The notes: generated by a model from the sequence alone, not told the origin. Counted from the first letter of the stretch, positions 1-7,562 are shown. The stretch: 10,067 bases of DNA from Methanobacteriota archaeon (GCA_005878325.1 VBMR01000149.1:1-10067); one strand, 5' to 3'. Numbers and translations: made by a program.

Positions 1-68
1 GGGGACGAGTTCGATCTGAGCAAGGTCCGGTACCGGGGACGAGTTCGATCTGAGCAAGGTCCGGTACC
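1..68. repeat. exact 34-nt tandem duplication at the window edge
   Basis: Bases 1-34 and 35-68 are identical, starting GGGGACGAGTTCGATC and ending CCGGTACC. Only the second copy is in frame with the downstream gyrB sequence, where it reads GDEFDLSKVRY followed by HKILTMADADVDG. Because 34 is not a multiple of three, the first copy puts a TGA at 17-19 into the gyrB frame. The repeat lies exactly at the window edge inside an essential gene. An assembly or contig-end artefact is therefore the likeliest origin, rather than a biological repeat. Confidence 0.9.
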
Positions 69-502
69 ACAAAATCCTGACTATGGCTGACGCCGATGTC
101 GACGGTCAGCACATCACGACCCTCCTTCTGACCTTGTTCTTCCGTTACATGCGTCCCCTGATCGATGCTGGGTATGTGTACATCGCCCAGCCGCCCTTGT
201 ACAAGATCCGGAAGGGGAAGGAGACGCACTACGCCTACACGGAACGGCAGCGGGAGGAACTTGTGAAAAAGCTCTCCGACAAGGGCCTCGTGATCCAGCG
301 GTACAAGGGCCTGGGAGAGATGAATGCGGAGGAGCTGTGGGAGACGACGATGGACCCCGATCGACGGTTCCTCAAGCAGGTCACAATCGACGATGCTGCC
401 GGCGCAGACGCCCTCTTCTCGATCCTTATGGGCGAGGCCGTCGAACCTCGGCGGCAGTACATCCAGGAACACGCGAAAGAAGTGTTGAACCTGGACATCT
501 AG
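35..502 (+). CDS. gyrB: DNA gyrase subunit B, C-terminal part (5' end outside window)
   Basis: This is the ATPase subunit of DNA gyrase, the type IIA topoisomerase that introduces negative supercoils using ATP; only its C-terminal end is present. Visible are the second half of the TOPRIM domain, with the Mg-binding DADVDG motif (Asp codons at 89, 95 and 101), then LLTLFFRYMRPLI and YIAQPPLYKI, and the C-terminal gyrase signature QRYKGLGEMNAEELWETTMD. The protein ends in a short conserved tail (REYI-like RRQYIQEH, then EVLNLDI) and stops with TAG at 500-502. The stretch between PPLYKI and QRYKGLGEMN is short, as in GyrB proteins without the large insertion of E. coli GyrB. gyrA follows after 8 nt, so the two are surely cotranscribed. 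ParE is the alternative family, but the neighbouring GyrA box supports gyrase. The reading frame upstream of base 35 is broken by the 34-nt duplication. Confidence 0.96.
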   Translation, partial: GDEFDLSKVRYHKILTMADADVDGQHITTLLLTLFFRYMRPLIDAGYVYIAQPPLYKIRKGKETHYAYTERQREELVKKLSDKGLVIQRYKGLGEMNAEELWETTMDPDRRFLKQVTIDDAAGADALFSILMGEAVEPRRQYIQEHAKEVLNLDI

Positions 503-507
503 GGTGA
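503..507 (+). promoter_or_regulatory. Shine-Dalgarno for gyrA
   Basis: GGTGA sits in the 8-nt gap between the gyrB stop and the gyrA ATG, with a 3-nt spacer. It is complementary to the conserved CCUCC-containing 3' end of 16S rRNA in its archaeal or bacterial form. It supports ATG 511 as the gyrA start and translational coupling to gyrB. Confidence 0.6.
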
Positions 508-510
508 CCG

Positions 511-3168
511 ATGCCCCAAGAAGCGGGACAGGACCCACAGCATCGGACCCGGCCGCGCCCGATCGAGGAGGAGATGCATCGGTCCTACATCGACTACGCG
601 ATGTCCGTCATCGTCGGTCGCGCCCTCCCGGACGTGCGAGACGGACTGAAGCCCGTCCAGCGGCGGATTCTGCATACGATGAACGAGACGGGCGCGTCCT
701 CGACGAGCCAGTTGCGCAAGGCCGCCCGGGTCGTCGGAGATTGCCTCGGCCGGTACCATCCCCATGGAGACACCGCGATCTACGACGCCCTCGCGCGGAT
801 GGTGCAGGATTTCTCCCTCCGGTACCCGCTCGTCCAGGGCCAAGGGAATTGGGGGAGCACGGAGGACGAGCCCGCCGCGATGCGGTACACGGAATGCCGC
901 CTCTCGAAGGTCGCGGAGGAGATCCTGCAGGACCTCGAGAAGAACACGGTCGACTGGATGGACAACTTCGACGGGACGATGCGCGAGCCGATCGTGCTGC
1001 CCTCGAAGTTCCCAAACCTTCTCGTGAACGGGTCGAGCGGGATCGCCGTCGGAATGGCGACGAACGTCCCGCCACACAACCTCGGCGAGGTCGTCGATGC
1101 GCTAATTGTGCTCGTCGACAACCCGGCCGCAGAACTCACGGACCTGTACAATCCCGAAACGGGTCCGATCCGCGGCCCCGACTTCCCGACCGGCGGCATC
1201 CTGTACGGGGCTGAAGGGGTGACGGAGGCTTACAAGACCGGACGGGGCCTGATCCGGATTCGAGCGACCGCAAGTTTCGAAGAGGCGGGCCACGAGAAGG
1301 CCCGGATCGTAATCACCGAGATTCCGTATATGGTGAACAAAGCCTCGCTCGTCGAGTCGATCGCCCTCCTCGTGAAATCGAAGAAAATCGACGGCGTTGT
1401 GGACCTCCGAGACGAGAGCGATCGGGAGGGCATGCGGATCGTCTTGGAGCTGAAACGAGAGGCGGTCGAGGACGTCGTCCTGAATCAGCTCTACCATCAC
1501 ACGCAGATGGAGCAGACCTTCGGCGTGATCAACCTCGCCCTCATGGACGGAGAGCCAAAGGTCCTCTCCTTGAAACAGGTCCTCCAGTCACACATCGACC
1601 ACCGTATCACGATCGTCCGGCGACGGACCGAGTTCGACCTCCAGAAGGCACGAGACCGGCTCCACATCGTGGAGGGCCTCATCACCGCGGTCGACCACCT
1701 GGACGAGGTGATCCGGCTCATCCGGCGGGCGCACGAAGCCTCGGACGCCGAATCGGGGCTCATGAGCCGATATCTCCTGTCGGAGGCCCAGGCGAAGGCA
1801 GTCCTCGCCATGACCCTGCGGCAGCTCACGGGTCTGGAAATCGAGAAGCTTCGGCACGAACAGGCCGACCTGAACCAGAAAATCGAGGACCTCGAGGCGA
1901 TCCTGGCCTCCCGAGAGCGAATCTTGGACATCATCAAGACGGAGCTGCGGGAACTCAAGGACACGTACGGGGACGAGCGCCGCACGAAGGTGGAGCCGCA
2001 GGCGTACGACATGGAGATCGAGGACCTCATCCCGGAGGAAGACAACGTCGTCACGATCACGAACACGGGGTACGTCAAACGTCTCCCGGTAAGCGTCTAC
2101 CGCAAACAGCGTCGAGGCGGCAAGGGCGTCACCGGGATGGAGACGAAGGACGAGGACTACGTCGTGGACCTGTTCATCGCGTCGACGCACGACTACATCC
2201 TGTTCTTCACCTCGCACGGCAAGGTGTTCAAGCTGAAGGCCTTCAAAGTCCCCTCCGCCGGGAGGTACGCGAAAGGGAGACCCGTCGTGAACCTCCTGGA
2301 GCGGCTCGACCCGGGTGAGAAGGTCGAGGCCATGATCCCGACGCGGGAATTCCCCAACGACAAGTTCCTTCTCTTCGTGACGAAACGGGGCCGGATCAAA
2401 CGGACGAGTCTTGCGGAGTTCCAAAACATCCGGGTGAGCGGGATTCGAGCGATCAAGCTGAACGAAGGGGACGAACTGATCGACGTCCACATTGCGGAAG
2501 GGAAGGAAGAGGTTGTCCTCGCTTCGGCCGGAGGCTACGCGAACCGTTTCCCTATCCAACAAGTGCGTCCGATGGGGCGAACAGCGGCAGGGGTGGCCGG
2601 CATGCGCGTGGGTTCCGCGGACGAAGTCGTCTCCCTCGCCCTCTCGAAAAATCGAAAGGCGGAGTTGCTCACCGTCCTGTCGAGCGGGTACGGGAAGCGG
2701 ACCACGATCGAGGAATACCGAAAGACCCGCCGGGGCTCGAAGGGGGTCCGCACGACGAGCGCGAAATACGCCCGGGGCCGTGTCGTTGCCGTCAAGGTCG
2801 TGGAGCCGGAGGAACACCTCCTAGCGACGACGAAGGCGGGGATCGTCATTCGATGCCCCGTGGCCGACATCAGCGTCAAAGGTCGCGCCACACGCGGCGT
2901 ACGACTCCAGCGCCTCGAAGAAGGCGACGAGGTGGTCGCGGTGGCCCGGGTGCTCGAAGAGGAAGAACAGGATGAGGCCCTGGGCTCGGAGCCGGCGCCG
3001 AAGCCGGACACGCCCGCACCGAAACAGGGGATGGCGAGTGAAACCAAGGGTCCAAAGAGACCACCGCCCGCGGCACGCGTTCGCGCTCGAAGGAAGGCTC
3101 CCACGACCCCGGTGTCCGAGAAACCAAAGGGTAAGGCCCCTCCCGCCCGGCCACAGAAGGGGGACTGA
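511..3168 (+). CDS. gyrA: DNA gyrase subunit A
   Basis: This 885-residue subunit is the DNA-cleaving and DNA-wrapping half of gyrase. The N-terminal winged-helix and tower domains start with YIDYAMSVIVGRALPDVRDG (about residues 26-45). The catalytic tyrosine is Tyr126 in AAMRYTECRL. The quinolone-contact region is HPHGDTAIYD (83-92), with Thr88 and Asp92 at the positions of E. coli Ser83 and Asp87. A coiled-coil segment rich in Glu, Leu and Lys lies around residues 440-490. The GyrA box QRRGGKG at 533-539 opens the C-terminal beta-pinwheel and separates GyrA from ParC-type proteins without it. Further pinwheel blades follow, including the box-like RKTRRGSKGV. The last ~70 residues (816-885) are a low-complexity tail, first acidic and then rich in Pro, Ala, Lys and Arg. 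The start is supported by GGTGA just upstream. The gene is convergent with the epimerase gene, with only 21 nt between the stop codons. Confidence 0.98.
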   Translation: MPQEAGQDPQHRTRPRPIEEEMHRSYIDYAMSVIVGRALPDVRDGLKPVQRRILHTMNETGASSTSQLRKAARVVGDCLGRYHPHGDTAIYDALARMVQDFSLRYPLVQGQGNWGSTEDEPAAMRYTECRLSKVAEEILQDLEKNTVDWMDNFDGTMREPIVLPSKFPNLLVNGSSGIAVGMATNVPPHNLGEVVDALIVLVDNPAAELTDLYNPETGPIRGPDFPTGGILYGAEGVTEAYKTGRGLIRIRATASFEEAGHEKARIVITEIPYMVNKASLVESIALLVKSKKIDGVVDLRDESDREGMRIVLELKREAVEDVVLNQLYHHTQMEQTFGVINLALMDGEPKVLSLKQVLQSHIDHRITIVRRRTEFDLQKARDRLHIVEGLITAVDHLDEVIRLIRRAHEASDAESGLMSRYLLSEAQAKAVLAMTLRQLTGLEIEKLRHEQADLNQKIEDLEAILASRERILDIIKTELRELKDTYGDERRTKVEPQAYDMEIEDLIPEEDNVVTITNTGYVKRLPVSVYRKQRRGGKGVTGMETKDEDYVVDLFIASTHDYILFFTSHGKVFKLKAFKVPSAGRYAKGRPVVNLLERLDPGEKVEAMIPTREFPNDKFLLFVTKRGRIKRTSLAEFQNIRVSGIRAIKLNEGDELIDVHIAEGKEEVVLASAGGYANRFPIQQVRPMGRTAAGVAGMRVGSADEVVSLALSKNRKAELLTVLSSGYGKRTTIEEYRKTRRGSKGVRTTSAKYARGRVVAVKVVEPEEHLLATTKAGIVIRCPVADISVKGRATRGVRLQRLEEGDEVVAVARVLEEEEQDEALGSEPAPKPDTPAPKQGMASETKGPKRPPPAARVRARRKAPTTPVSEKPKGKAPPARPQKGD

Positions 3169-3189
3169 AGGAACGCTGGGGCGAGTTGC

Positions 3190-4251
3190 CTAGGTTGGTA
3201 GCTGAACGTCAACGCCCAGCCCGGGTTTCGTCGGCGCGATCAGTTGTCCTTGCTCGAACCGAAGGCCGGACGTCGGATCGGAAGCGAACTTGAAGTGGGA
3301 GTCCAAGTCGAGCCAACGCACGTTCTTCTGCGTGAGGGCGAAGTGGAGGCCCGCGGCGATCGAGAGCTGGGGCTCGCCCATGCATCCCACCATCGTCGGA
3401 TAGCCCGCGGATTCGCAAAGCGTGTTCACCTCCATCGTCTTGAGGAGGCCGCCATGCTTCATGAGCTTCAGGTTCACGGCCCGCGCGGCGTTGCTCCACC
3501 GCAACTTCTTCACATCATCGGGAGTCAGGACCATCTCGTCCGCCATGATCGGGATCGGCGAGGCTTCTGTCAGCGCGCGCATCCCCTCCCAGTCGTCCAC
3601 ACGGACCGGCTGCTCGAAAAGGGTCACGTTCTCCCCGCGAACGTGCTTCGCGAAGGCGAGCGCATCGTTCCACGAAAACCCTTGATTTCCGTCGACCCGC
3701 AGCTCGACTTGGGGACCGACCGCATCCCGAATCGCCTTCACACGCTTCGCGTCGCCCTTCCAGTCCCGACCCACCTTGATCTTGAGGGCCCGGAAGCCGA
3801 CGTCGACCCAGCGCCGCGCCCGGTCCACGGCGTCCCGGGCTTCCATGATGCCGATCGTCATGTCGGTGGGCATCCGGTCGCGTCGTCCGCCAAGATAGGC
3901 GTACAGGGGCAGGCCGGCGGCCTGTGCCGCCAGGTCAAAGAGGGCCATCTCGACCCCCGCACGGGCGCTCGGTTGGTTCTGGGCAATCTTGTCCAATCGT
4001 TCCTGAAGTTGGTGCGGCTTCTCGAACTCCACCCCCGGGAGGGTGCGCGAGAACGTCTGGAACGTGTTCAGTACGGAGTGGACGTTCTCCCGTGTGACGT
4101 CCGTAGGAGCCGCACACCCGTGCCCGGTCCGCTTTCCGGAATGGAGGGCGAGGAAGACGACCTCGGAGATTTTCGAGGAACCGCGGGCAATCGTGAAGGC
4201 CTCTTTCCTCTGGAGCGTCAAGGGGAGGAATTCGATCAGGTCGATGCGCAT
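3190..4251 (-). CDS. dipeptide epimerase (enolase superfamily, L-Ala-D/L-Glu epimerase-like)
   Basis: The 353-residue protein matches the muconate lactonizing enzyme subgroup of the enolase superfamily and most resembles L-Ala-D/L-Glu epimerases. These racemise the C-terminal residue of a dipeptide through a 1,1-proton transfer. An N-terminal capping domain (about 1-125) precedes a TIM barrel. Catalytic features are the KxK pair K157/K159 in LKIKVG, the three Mg ligands D187 (VDGNQG), E213 (FEQPV) and D238 (MADEM), and a sixth-strand lysine in NLKLMKHGG (K262 or K265). LDLD (D315, D317) matches the DxD motif that binds the dipeptide amino group, which favours dipeptide epimerase over muconate cycloisomerase or o-succinylbenzoate synthase. 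Dipeptide specificity cannot be read from sequence. The ATG at 4251 is preferred because homology begins there (MRIDLIEFLPL) and a TATA-like box lies about 23-33 nt upstream. The frame stays open further upstream, but that part lies inside the M20 gene. The M20 peptidase gene is 83 nt upstream on the same strand. Confidence 0.9.
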   Translation of the reverse strand: MRIDLIEFLPLTLQRKEAFTIARGSSKISEVVFLALHSGKRTGHGCAAPTDVTRENVHSVLNTFQTFSRTLPGVEFEKPHQLQERLDKIAQNQPSARAGVEMALFDLAAQAAGLPLYAYLGGRRDRMPTDMTIGIMEARDAVDRARRWVDVGFRALKIKVGRDWKGDAKRVKAIRDAVGPQVELRVDGNQGFSWNDALAFAKHVRGENVTLFEQPVRVDDWEGMRALTEASPIPIMADEMVLTPDDVKKLRWSNAARAVNLKLMKHGGLLKTMEVNTLCESAGYPTMVGCMGEPQLSIAAGLHFALTQKNVRWLDLDSHFKFASDPTSGLRFEQGQLIAPTKPGLGVDVQLPT

Positions 4252-4273
4252 CGCCGTCCGAAGGACGACACGC

Positions 4274-4284
4274 AATATGAAATT
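4274..4284 (-). promoter_or_regulatory. TATA-like box upstream of the epimerase gene
   Basis: In the 83-nt gap before the epimerase ATG, the - strand reads AATTTCATATT, an isolated AT-rich block in GC-rich surroundings. It lies about 23-33 nt upstream of the ATG, where an archaeal TATA box would sit for a leaderless or nearly leaderless transcript. No Shine-Dalgarno sequence is evident before this ATG, which fits. If the organism is bacterial, it could instead be a -10-like element. Assigned by eye only. Confidence 0.35.
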
Positions 4285-4334
4285 GCTCGCTATCCTCAGC
4301 CCTTGCGACGGTCCGACGAGCGGACGTGGGGGGC

Positions 4335-5696
4335 TCAGAGGGCCATGAGCATTCCCGCGGCGGTCTTCATCGCGCGCCTCGCGTCCTCGAGGCGAATCTG
4401 CTCGTTCGGGGCATGGGCCCGGCTCCCCTGGTATCCCACGCCGGGCGGGTGAGGCGCGGGCGTCCCCATACGTGTGAAGTACCACGTCGTCGAGGAACCG
4501 TAGGACCACGGGAAGACGTTCGGTTCGGTCCCGTACACCTCCCGAGTCGCCGCGAGGATCGCCTGGGGCAGCCGCTCTGAGATCGAGGAGGCCGCGGGCT
4601 CGAAGATGGAGTCTTTCCCGACCTCGACGTCGGGGAAGCCTTTCGCCCGAAGGTGGGCGACCAGCTTTTCGAAGATGTCGTCGGGCCGCTGGCCGGGCAA
4701 CAGGCGGAAGTCGAGTTTCGCGTGGGCCACGGCCGGGTTCACCGTCTTGTGGCCTTGCCCGACATAGCCGCTCCAAATTCCGTCGATCGTGCACGTCGTC
4801 CCGTACGCGGCGCGTTTGAGACGCGCATACCGGGTCTTCCCCCCGAAAATCTCCCGGGCCCCGTACTCCTCCCGGTAGGTGAGGGGGTCCGAGGTGTTCT
4901 TCCGAAGGTACCGCAGCATCTCCGGGTCGGGAGGAGGGACCCCGTCGAGAAAGCGATCGATCAGGATTTTCCCGTTGTCCGCACGCAAGCAACGAAGGGC
5001 CGCGAGGAGACGCCAAGCGGCGTTCGGGATCACGGTGGCCAGGGACGAGTGCTGGTCCACATCCGCCGTCCGAACGTGAAGGTCGACGCTCAGGATGCCT
5101 TTCGAGCCAAGGCTGAGGGACGGTTTCCCGTCCCGCGTATGCGCGGCCGCCTCGATCGTCGCGCCGAGCCCTCGGAACAGCTCGGGATGCGCGTCCGCGA
5201 AGGAGAGCAGATGAGGACTCCCGCTCTCCTCCTCCCCGTCGACGAAGAACCGGACATTCACCGGGAGATGCCCGACGACGTCCCGGATCGCCTGGACGGC
5301 GAGCGCCTGCGCGACCGTGTTCCCCTTTGTGTCGGCCGTGCCGCGGCCATAGAGCGTTCCCTCCCGCACGACGGGGTCGAACGGACCCGAGGTCCACTCG
5401 TCGAGAGGATCCACGGGCTGGACGTCGTAATGGTTGTACAGGATGACCCAGGGGAGGCTCGGATCCTCCGTGACTTCGCCCACGACGACCGGCGGTCCAT
5501 TCTCCTCCGGGATGAGCCGAACCTCCGCGCCGGCGGTCTCGAGGACCTTCCGGGTGGCGTCCGCCCCCTCCTGGAACATGGTCTTATGAGCCGAAATCGT
5601 GGGGACCCGGACATAATCCTTGAGGAGGGAAACGAAATTCTCGAGACGCGCATCCAGCACCGAGTAGACTTTCGTCCGGTCTTCAGGGGCGATCAT
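4335..5696 (-). CDS. M20-family metallopeptidase (dipeptidase / carboxypeptidase-like)
   Basis: The 453-residue protein is a zinc peptidase of family M20 (carnosinase/PepV/DapE relatives) that removes residues from short peptides, presumably in the cytoplasm because no signal peptide is seen. With ATG 5696 as residue 1, the di-metal site is complete: H89 and D91 (YNHYDVQP), bridging D122 (GRGTADTKG), catalytic and metal Glu in GEEESGS (E156, E157), an acidic ligand at E182 and the C-terminal His H428 (SRAHAPNEQI). The acidic ligand E182 is Glu, as in carboxypeptidase-type M20 members, whereas aminopeptidases and carnosinases usually have Asp. The inserted dimerisation domain carries DQHSS near residues 214-218. 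The frame is open to 5852, but the extra 52 codons lie inside nth and look non-conserved. ATG 5696 overlaps the nth stop by 14 nt, suggesting coupled translation. The downstream epimerase suggests the pair degrades or recycles dipeptides. Substrate is unknown. Confidence 0.92.
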   Translation of the reverse strand: MIAPEDRTKVYSVLDARLENFVSLLKDYVRVPTISAHKTMFQEGADATRKVLETAGAEVRLIPEENGPPVVVGEVTEDPSLPWVILYNHYDVQPVDPLDEWTSGPFDPVVREGTLYGRGTADTKGNTVAQALAVQAIRDVVGHLPVNVRFFVDGEEESGSPHLLSFADAHPELFRGLGATIEAAAHTRDGKPSLSLGSKGILSVDLHVRTADVDQHSSLATVIPNAAWRLLAALRCLRADNGKILIDRFLDGVPPPDPEMLRYLRKNTSDPLTYREEYGAREIFGGKTRYARLKRAAYGTTCTIDGIWSGYVGQGHKTVNPAVAHAKLDFRLLPGQRPDDIFEKLVAHLRAKGFPDVEVGKDSIFEPAASSISERLPQAILAATREVYGTEPNVFPWSYGSSTTWYFTRMGTPAPHPPGVGYQGSRAHAPNEQIRLEDARRAMKTAAGMLMAL

Positions 5697-6444
5697 GTAC
5701 CGGTAAAGGGCCTCGGGGCCGATGAATATGCGGTCTGCGGGAGGGCTCTCGAGCGGCTTTCCCCCATTTCGTCCGCGGGTAGAAACGACAGAAGCGCGTG
5801 AAGGAGCATTGCGGGCACCTCGGGCCGACGGGCCGGCAGACGTCCTTTCCAAAGCGGATAAACAGTTCGTTGATGTGCAGCCAGAAGCGCTTCGGGACGG
5901 TGGCCATCAGCCGCTGCTCCGTCGCTTCTGGGGTCTTCGTTCGGACGAGGCCTAGCCGGTTGCTCACCCGGTGCACGTGGGTGTCCGTCGGAATGCGCGG
6001 CTCTCCGAACCCGTAGACGAGGACGCAGTTCGCCGTCTTCGGCCCCACCTGGGGGAGCTCGATCAGTTCCTGGTAGGTGCGGGGCACCCTCCCTCCGTGG
6101 CGTTCCAGGACGACCTCGCTCACCTTGCGAATCTGTCGGGCTTTTTGGCGGTAAAACCCGACGGGACGAATCAACCGTTCGAGGTCCTCGGGATCGGCAT
6201 TCGCGATGGCACGGGGCGTGTCGTACTTCGCGAAAAGCTGGCTCGAAGCCCGATCGGTCATCTCATCTCGGGTCCTCTGGGAGAGGATCGTTGAGATCAA
6301 CACGAGGAACGGGTCCTCCCGTTCTGCGACGATTTTCGCTAAAGCGGTCTCCCCCGAACGGAGGTCCCCCGCAGGCAAATAGCGACCGGCCAGGTCGCGC
6401 ATGATGGAAGGGATCCGCTTACGGACGGACGCCGAGGTGGTCAA
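5683..6444 (-). CDS. nth: endonuclease III (DNA glycosylase/AP lyase)
   Basis: This base-excision repair enzyme removes oxidised pyrimidines and cleaves the abasic site. The helix-hairpin-helix LPQVGPKTAN carries the catalytic lysine K136, and IPTDTHVHRV carries the catalytic aspartate D154 (E. coli K120 and D138). The 4Fe-4S cluster motif is complete, C203-x6-C210-x2-C213-x5-C219. TILSQRTRDE (52-61) is the usual active-site helix region. At 253 residues it is longer than E. coli Nth (211) because of an upstream start and about 30 extra, Arg/Pro-rich residues after the cluster (224-253). The start is uncertain. TTG 6444 keeps the first helix (VRKRIPSIMRDLAGRY), which aligns with the family N-terminus, and overlaps the folC stop. 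ATG 6402 would leave a short gap but cut that helix. It probably belongs to a folC-nth-M20 transcript. Confidence 0.94.
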   Translation of the reverse strand: MTTSASVRKRIPSIMRDLAGRYLPAGDLRSGETALAKIVAEREDPFLVLISTILSQRTRDEMTDRASSQLFAKYDTPRAIANADPEDLERLIRPVGFYRQKARQIRKVSEVVLERHGGRVPRTYQELIELPQVGPKTANCVLVYGFGEPRIPTDTHVHRVSNRLGLVRTKTPEATEQRLMATVPKRFWLHINELFIRFGKDVCRPVGPRCPQCSFTRFCRFYPRTKWGKAAREPSRRPHIHRPRGPLPVHDRP

Positions 6445-7562
6445 GGGCCTCTCCCGCGGTATAAATCGATCCCGTGATCAGGACGATATCGTCCGGTCGC
6501 GCGGCATGGACCGCCGCGTCGATGGCGTCCCGGATGGACGGAAGGGCGACGCTTTCCGAATACGGACGAAACGCGGCCGCGACTTCGTCCGGATCGAATG
6601 CCCGAGGGGTCTTCGGTCGGCCGGCGAACGTGCGGGAGGTGAGCGGGCCCAAGGCCTTGGCCATTCCCTTCAGGTCCTTGTCGTTCAGGATCCCGACGAC
6701 GAGGGAAACGGTCCGTCCCGGAAACAAGTCTCCCATGGCCTCCGCGAGGGCTTCCGCGGCGGGTCGGTTGTGTGCGCCATCCACGAGGATGGACGGCGCC
6801 TTTCGGACGAGGTCGAGTCGAGCGGGCCATCGCACGGCTTCGACACCTTCCCGAATTGCGCGGTCTGGGATCGCAAAGCCCGCGGATCGAAGTTCCGCGA
6901 GGGCCGCCACGGCGACCGCGGCATTCTCCACTTGAAAGGACCCAAGGAGAGGGGTGCGGACGTCGATTTCGCCGAACGGACCGCGCACGCGCACCTCTTG
7001 GCCCTGAAGATCGTGCGCCCCTCGCTGCGCGTAGACGTCCCGTCCTACGACCGTCAGCGGCGCGCGAAGCTCGCGGCATCGTGCCTCGATGACCGGGAGG
7101 GCCTCCTGGGCGACCGTCACCACCCGCGACCCGGGCTTGACGATCCCCGCCTTCTCGCGGGCAATCCGTGTGACCGTCTTGCCGCGCGGTCGTCACCTCG
7201 AAAAAGGTCGGATGATGAATCGCTCGGTCCGACGTCATCGTCCGGATCGCGGGCTGCATGCCGGCCCACAGCCGCAGGACCTCATCATCCGGAATCGGGG
7301 CCCGATCCACCTGGATCCGCTCGTTGAATCGGATGAGGTGGGGAGATGTGTACAGGCCGACCCGATAGCCCGAGGCCTGCAGGACGGAGGCGGCATAGGC
7401 GCACACGGAGCCCTTGCCGTTCGTCCCCGTGACATGCAGGACCTTCAGCTCGCGGTGCGGATCCCCCAGGAGCGAGAGGAGCCGACGAATGTTGTCCAGT
7501 CCAAGCTTGATGCCGAACCGCTCGAGGCGATAGAGATGCTCAAGGGTGGTCTCGTAATCCAT
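6419..7562 (-). pseudogene. folC: folylpolyglutamate / dihydrofolate synthase, with internal deletion and frameshift
   Basis: FolC adds glutamate to folates (and in some species to dihydropteroate) with ATP. The N-terminal part runs from ATG 7562 to about 7185 (126 residues) and has the P-loop HVTGTNGKGS (44-53), YTSPHLIRFNERI and HPTFFEVTTA. The frame then changes. From about 7183 the other frame reads GKTVTRIAREKAGIVKPGS and continues through the Mur-ligase C-terminal domain (ILVDGAHN, SLVVGILNDKDLKGM, ITGSIYTAG) to TAA at 6419. Compared with the L. casei enzyme, roughly 45-50 residues between these blocks are missing, including the EVGxGGRxDATN region and the following conserved LDH. They carry the Mg-binding Glu and His, so the protein as read should be inactive. 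Domain order and both ends are otherwise well conserved and undecayed, which also fits a misassembly. A TATA-like box lies upstream, and nth overlaps the 3' end. Confidence 0.85.

Noticed and set aside
1588..2817. Long open frame on the - strand opposite gyrA
   Set aside because: It is fully antisense to conserved gyrA, has no recognisable motif and has the Arg/Asp/His-heavy composition typical of antisense frames in GC-rich DNA.
3169..3189. Possible shared terminator between convergent gyrA and epimerase stops
   Set aside because: The 21-nt gap has neither a convincing stem-loop nor a T-rich tract on either strand; termination probably lies inside the opposing genes or is not readable by eye.
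3244..4452. Long + strand open frame opposite the epimerase gene
   Set aside because: It is antisense to a protein with a complete enolase-superfamily active site and shows no domain of its own.
4252..5397. Upstream extension of the epimerase reading frame on the - strand
   Set aside because: The frame is open but lies out of frame within the M20 gene; its translation is Arg/Gly-rich and unlike any enolase-superfamily N-terminus, while homology starts exactly at ATG 4251.
4653..5801. Long + strand open frame opposite the M20 peptidase gene
   Set aside because: It is antisense to a protein with the full M20 metal site; composition and lack of motifs mark it as a shadow.
5697..5852. Fifty-two-residue N-terminal extension of the M20 protein
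   Set aside because: It overlaps the conserved iron-sulfur end of nth in another frame and has no signal peptide or family similarity. The M20 homology begins just after ATG 5696.
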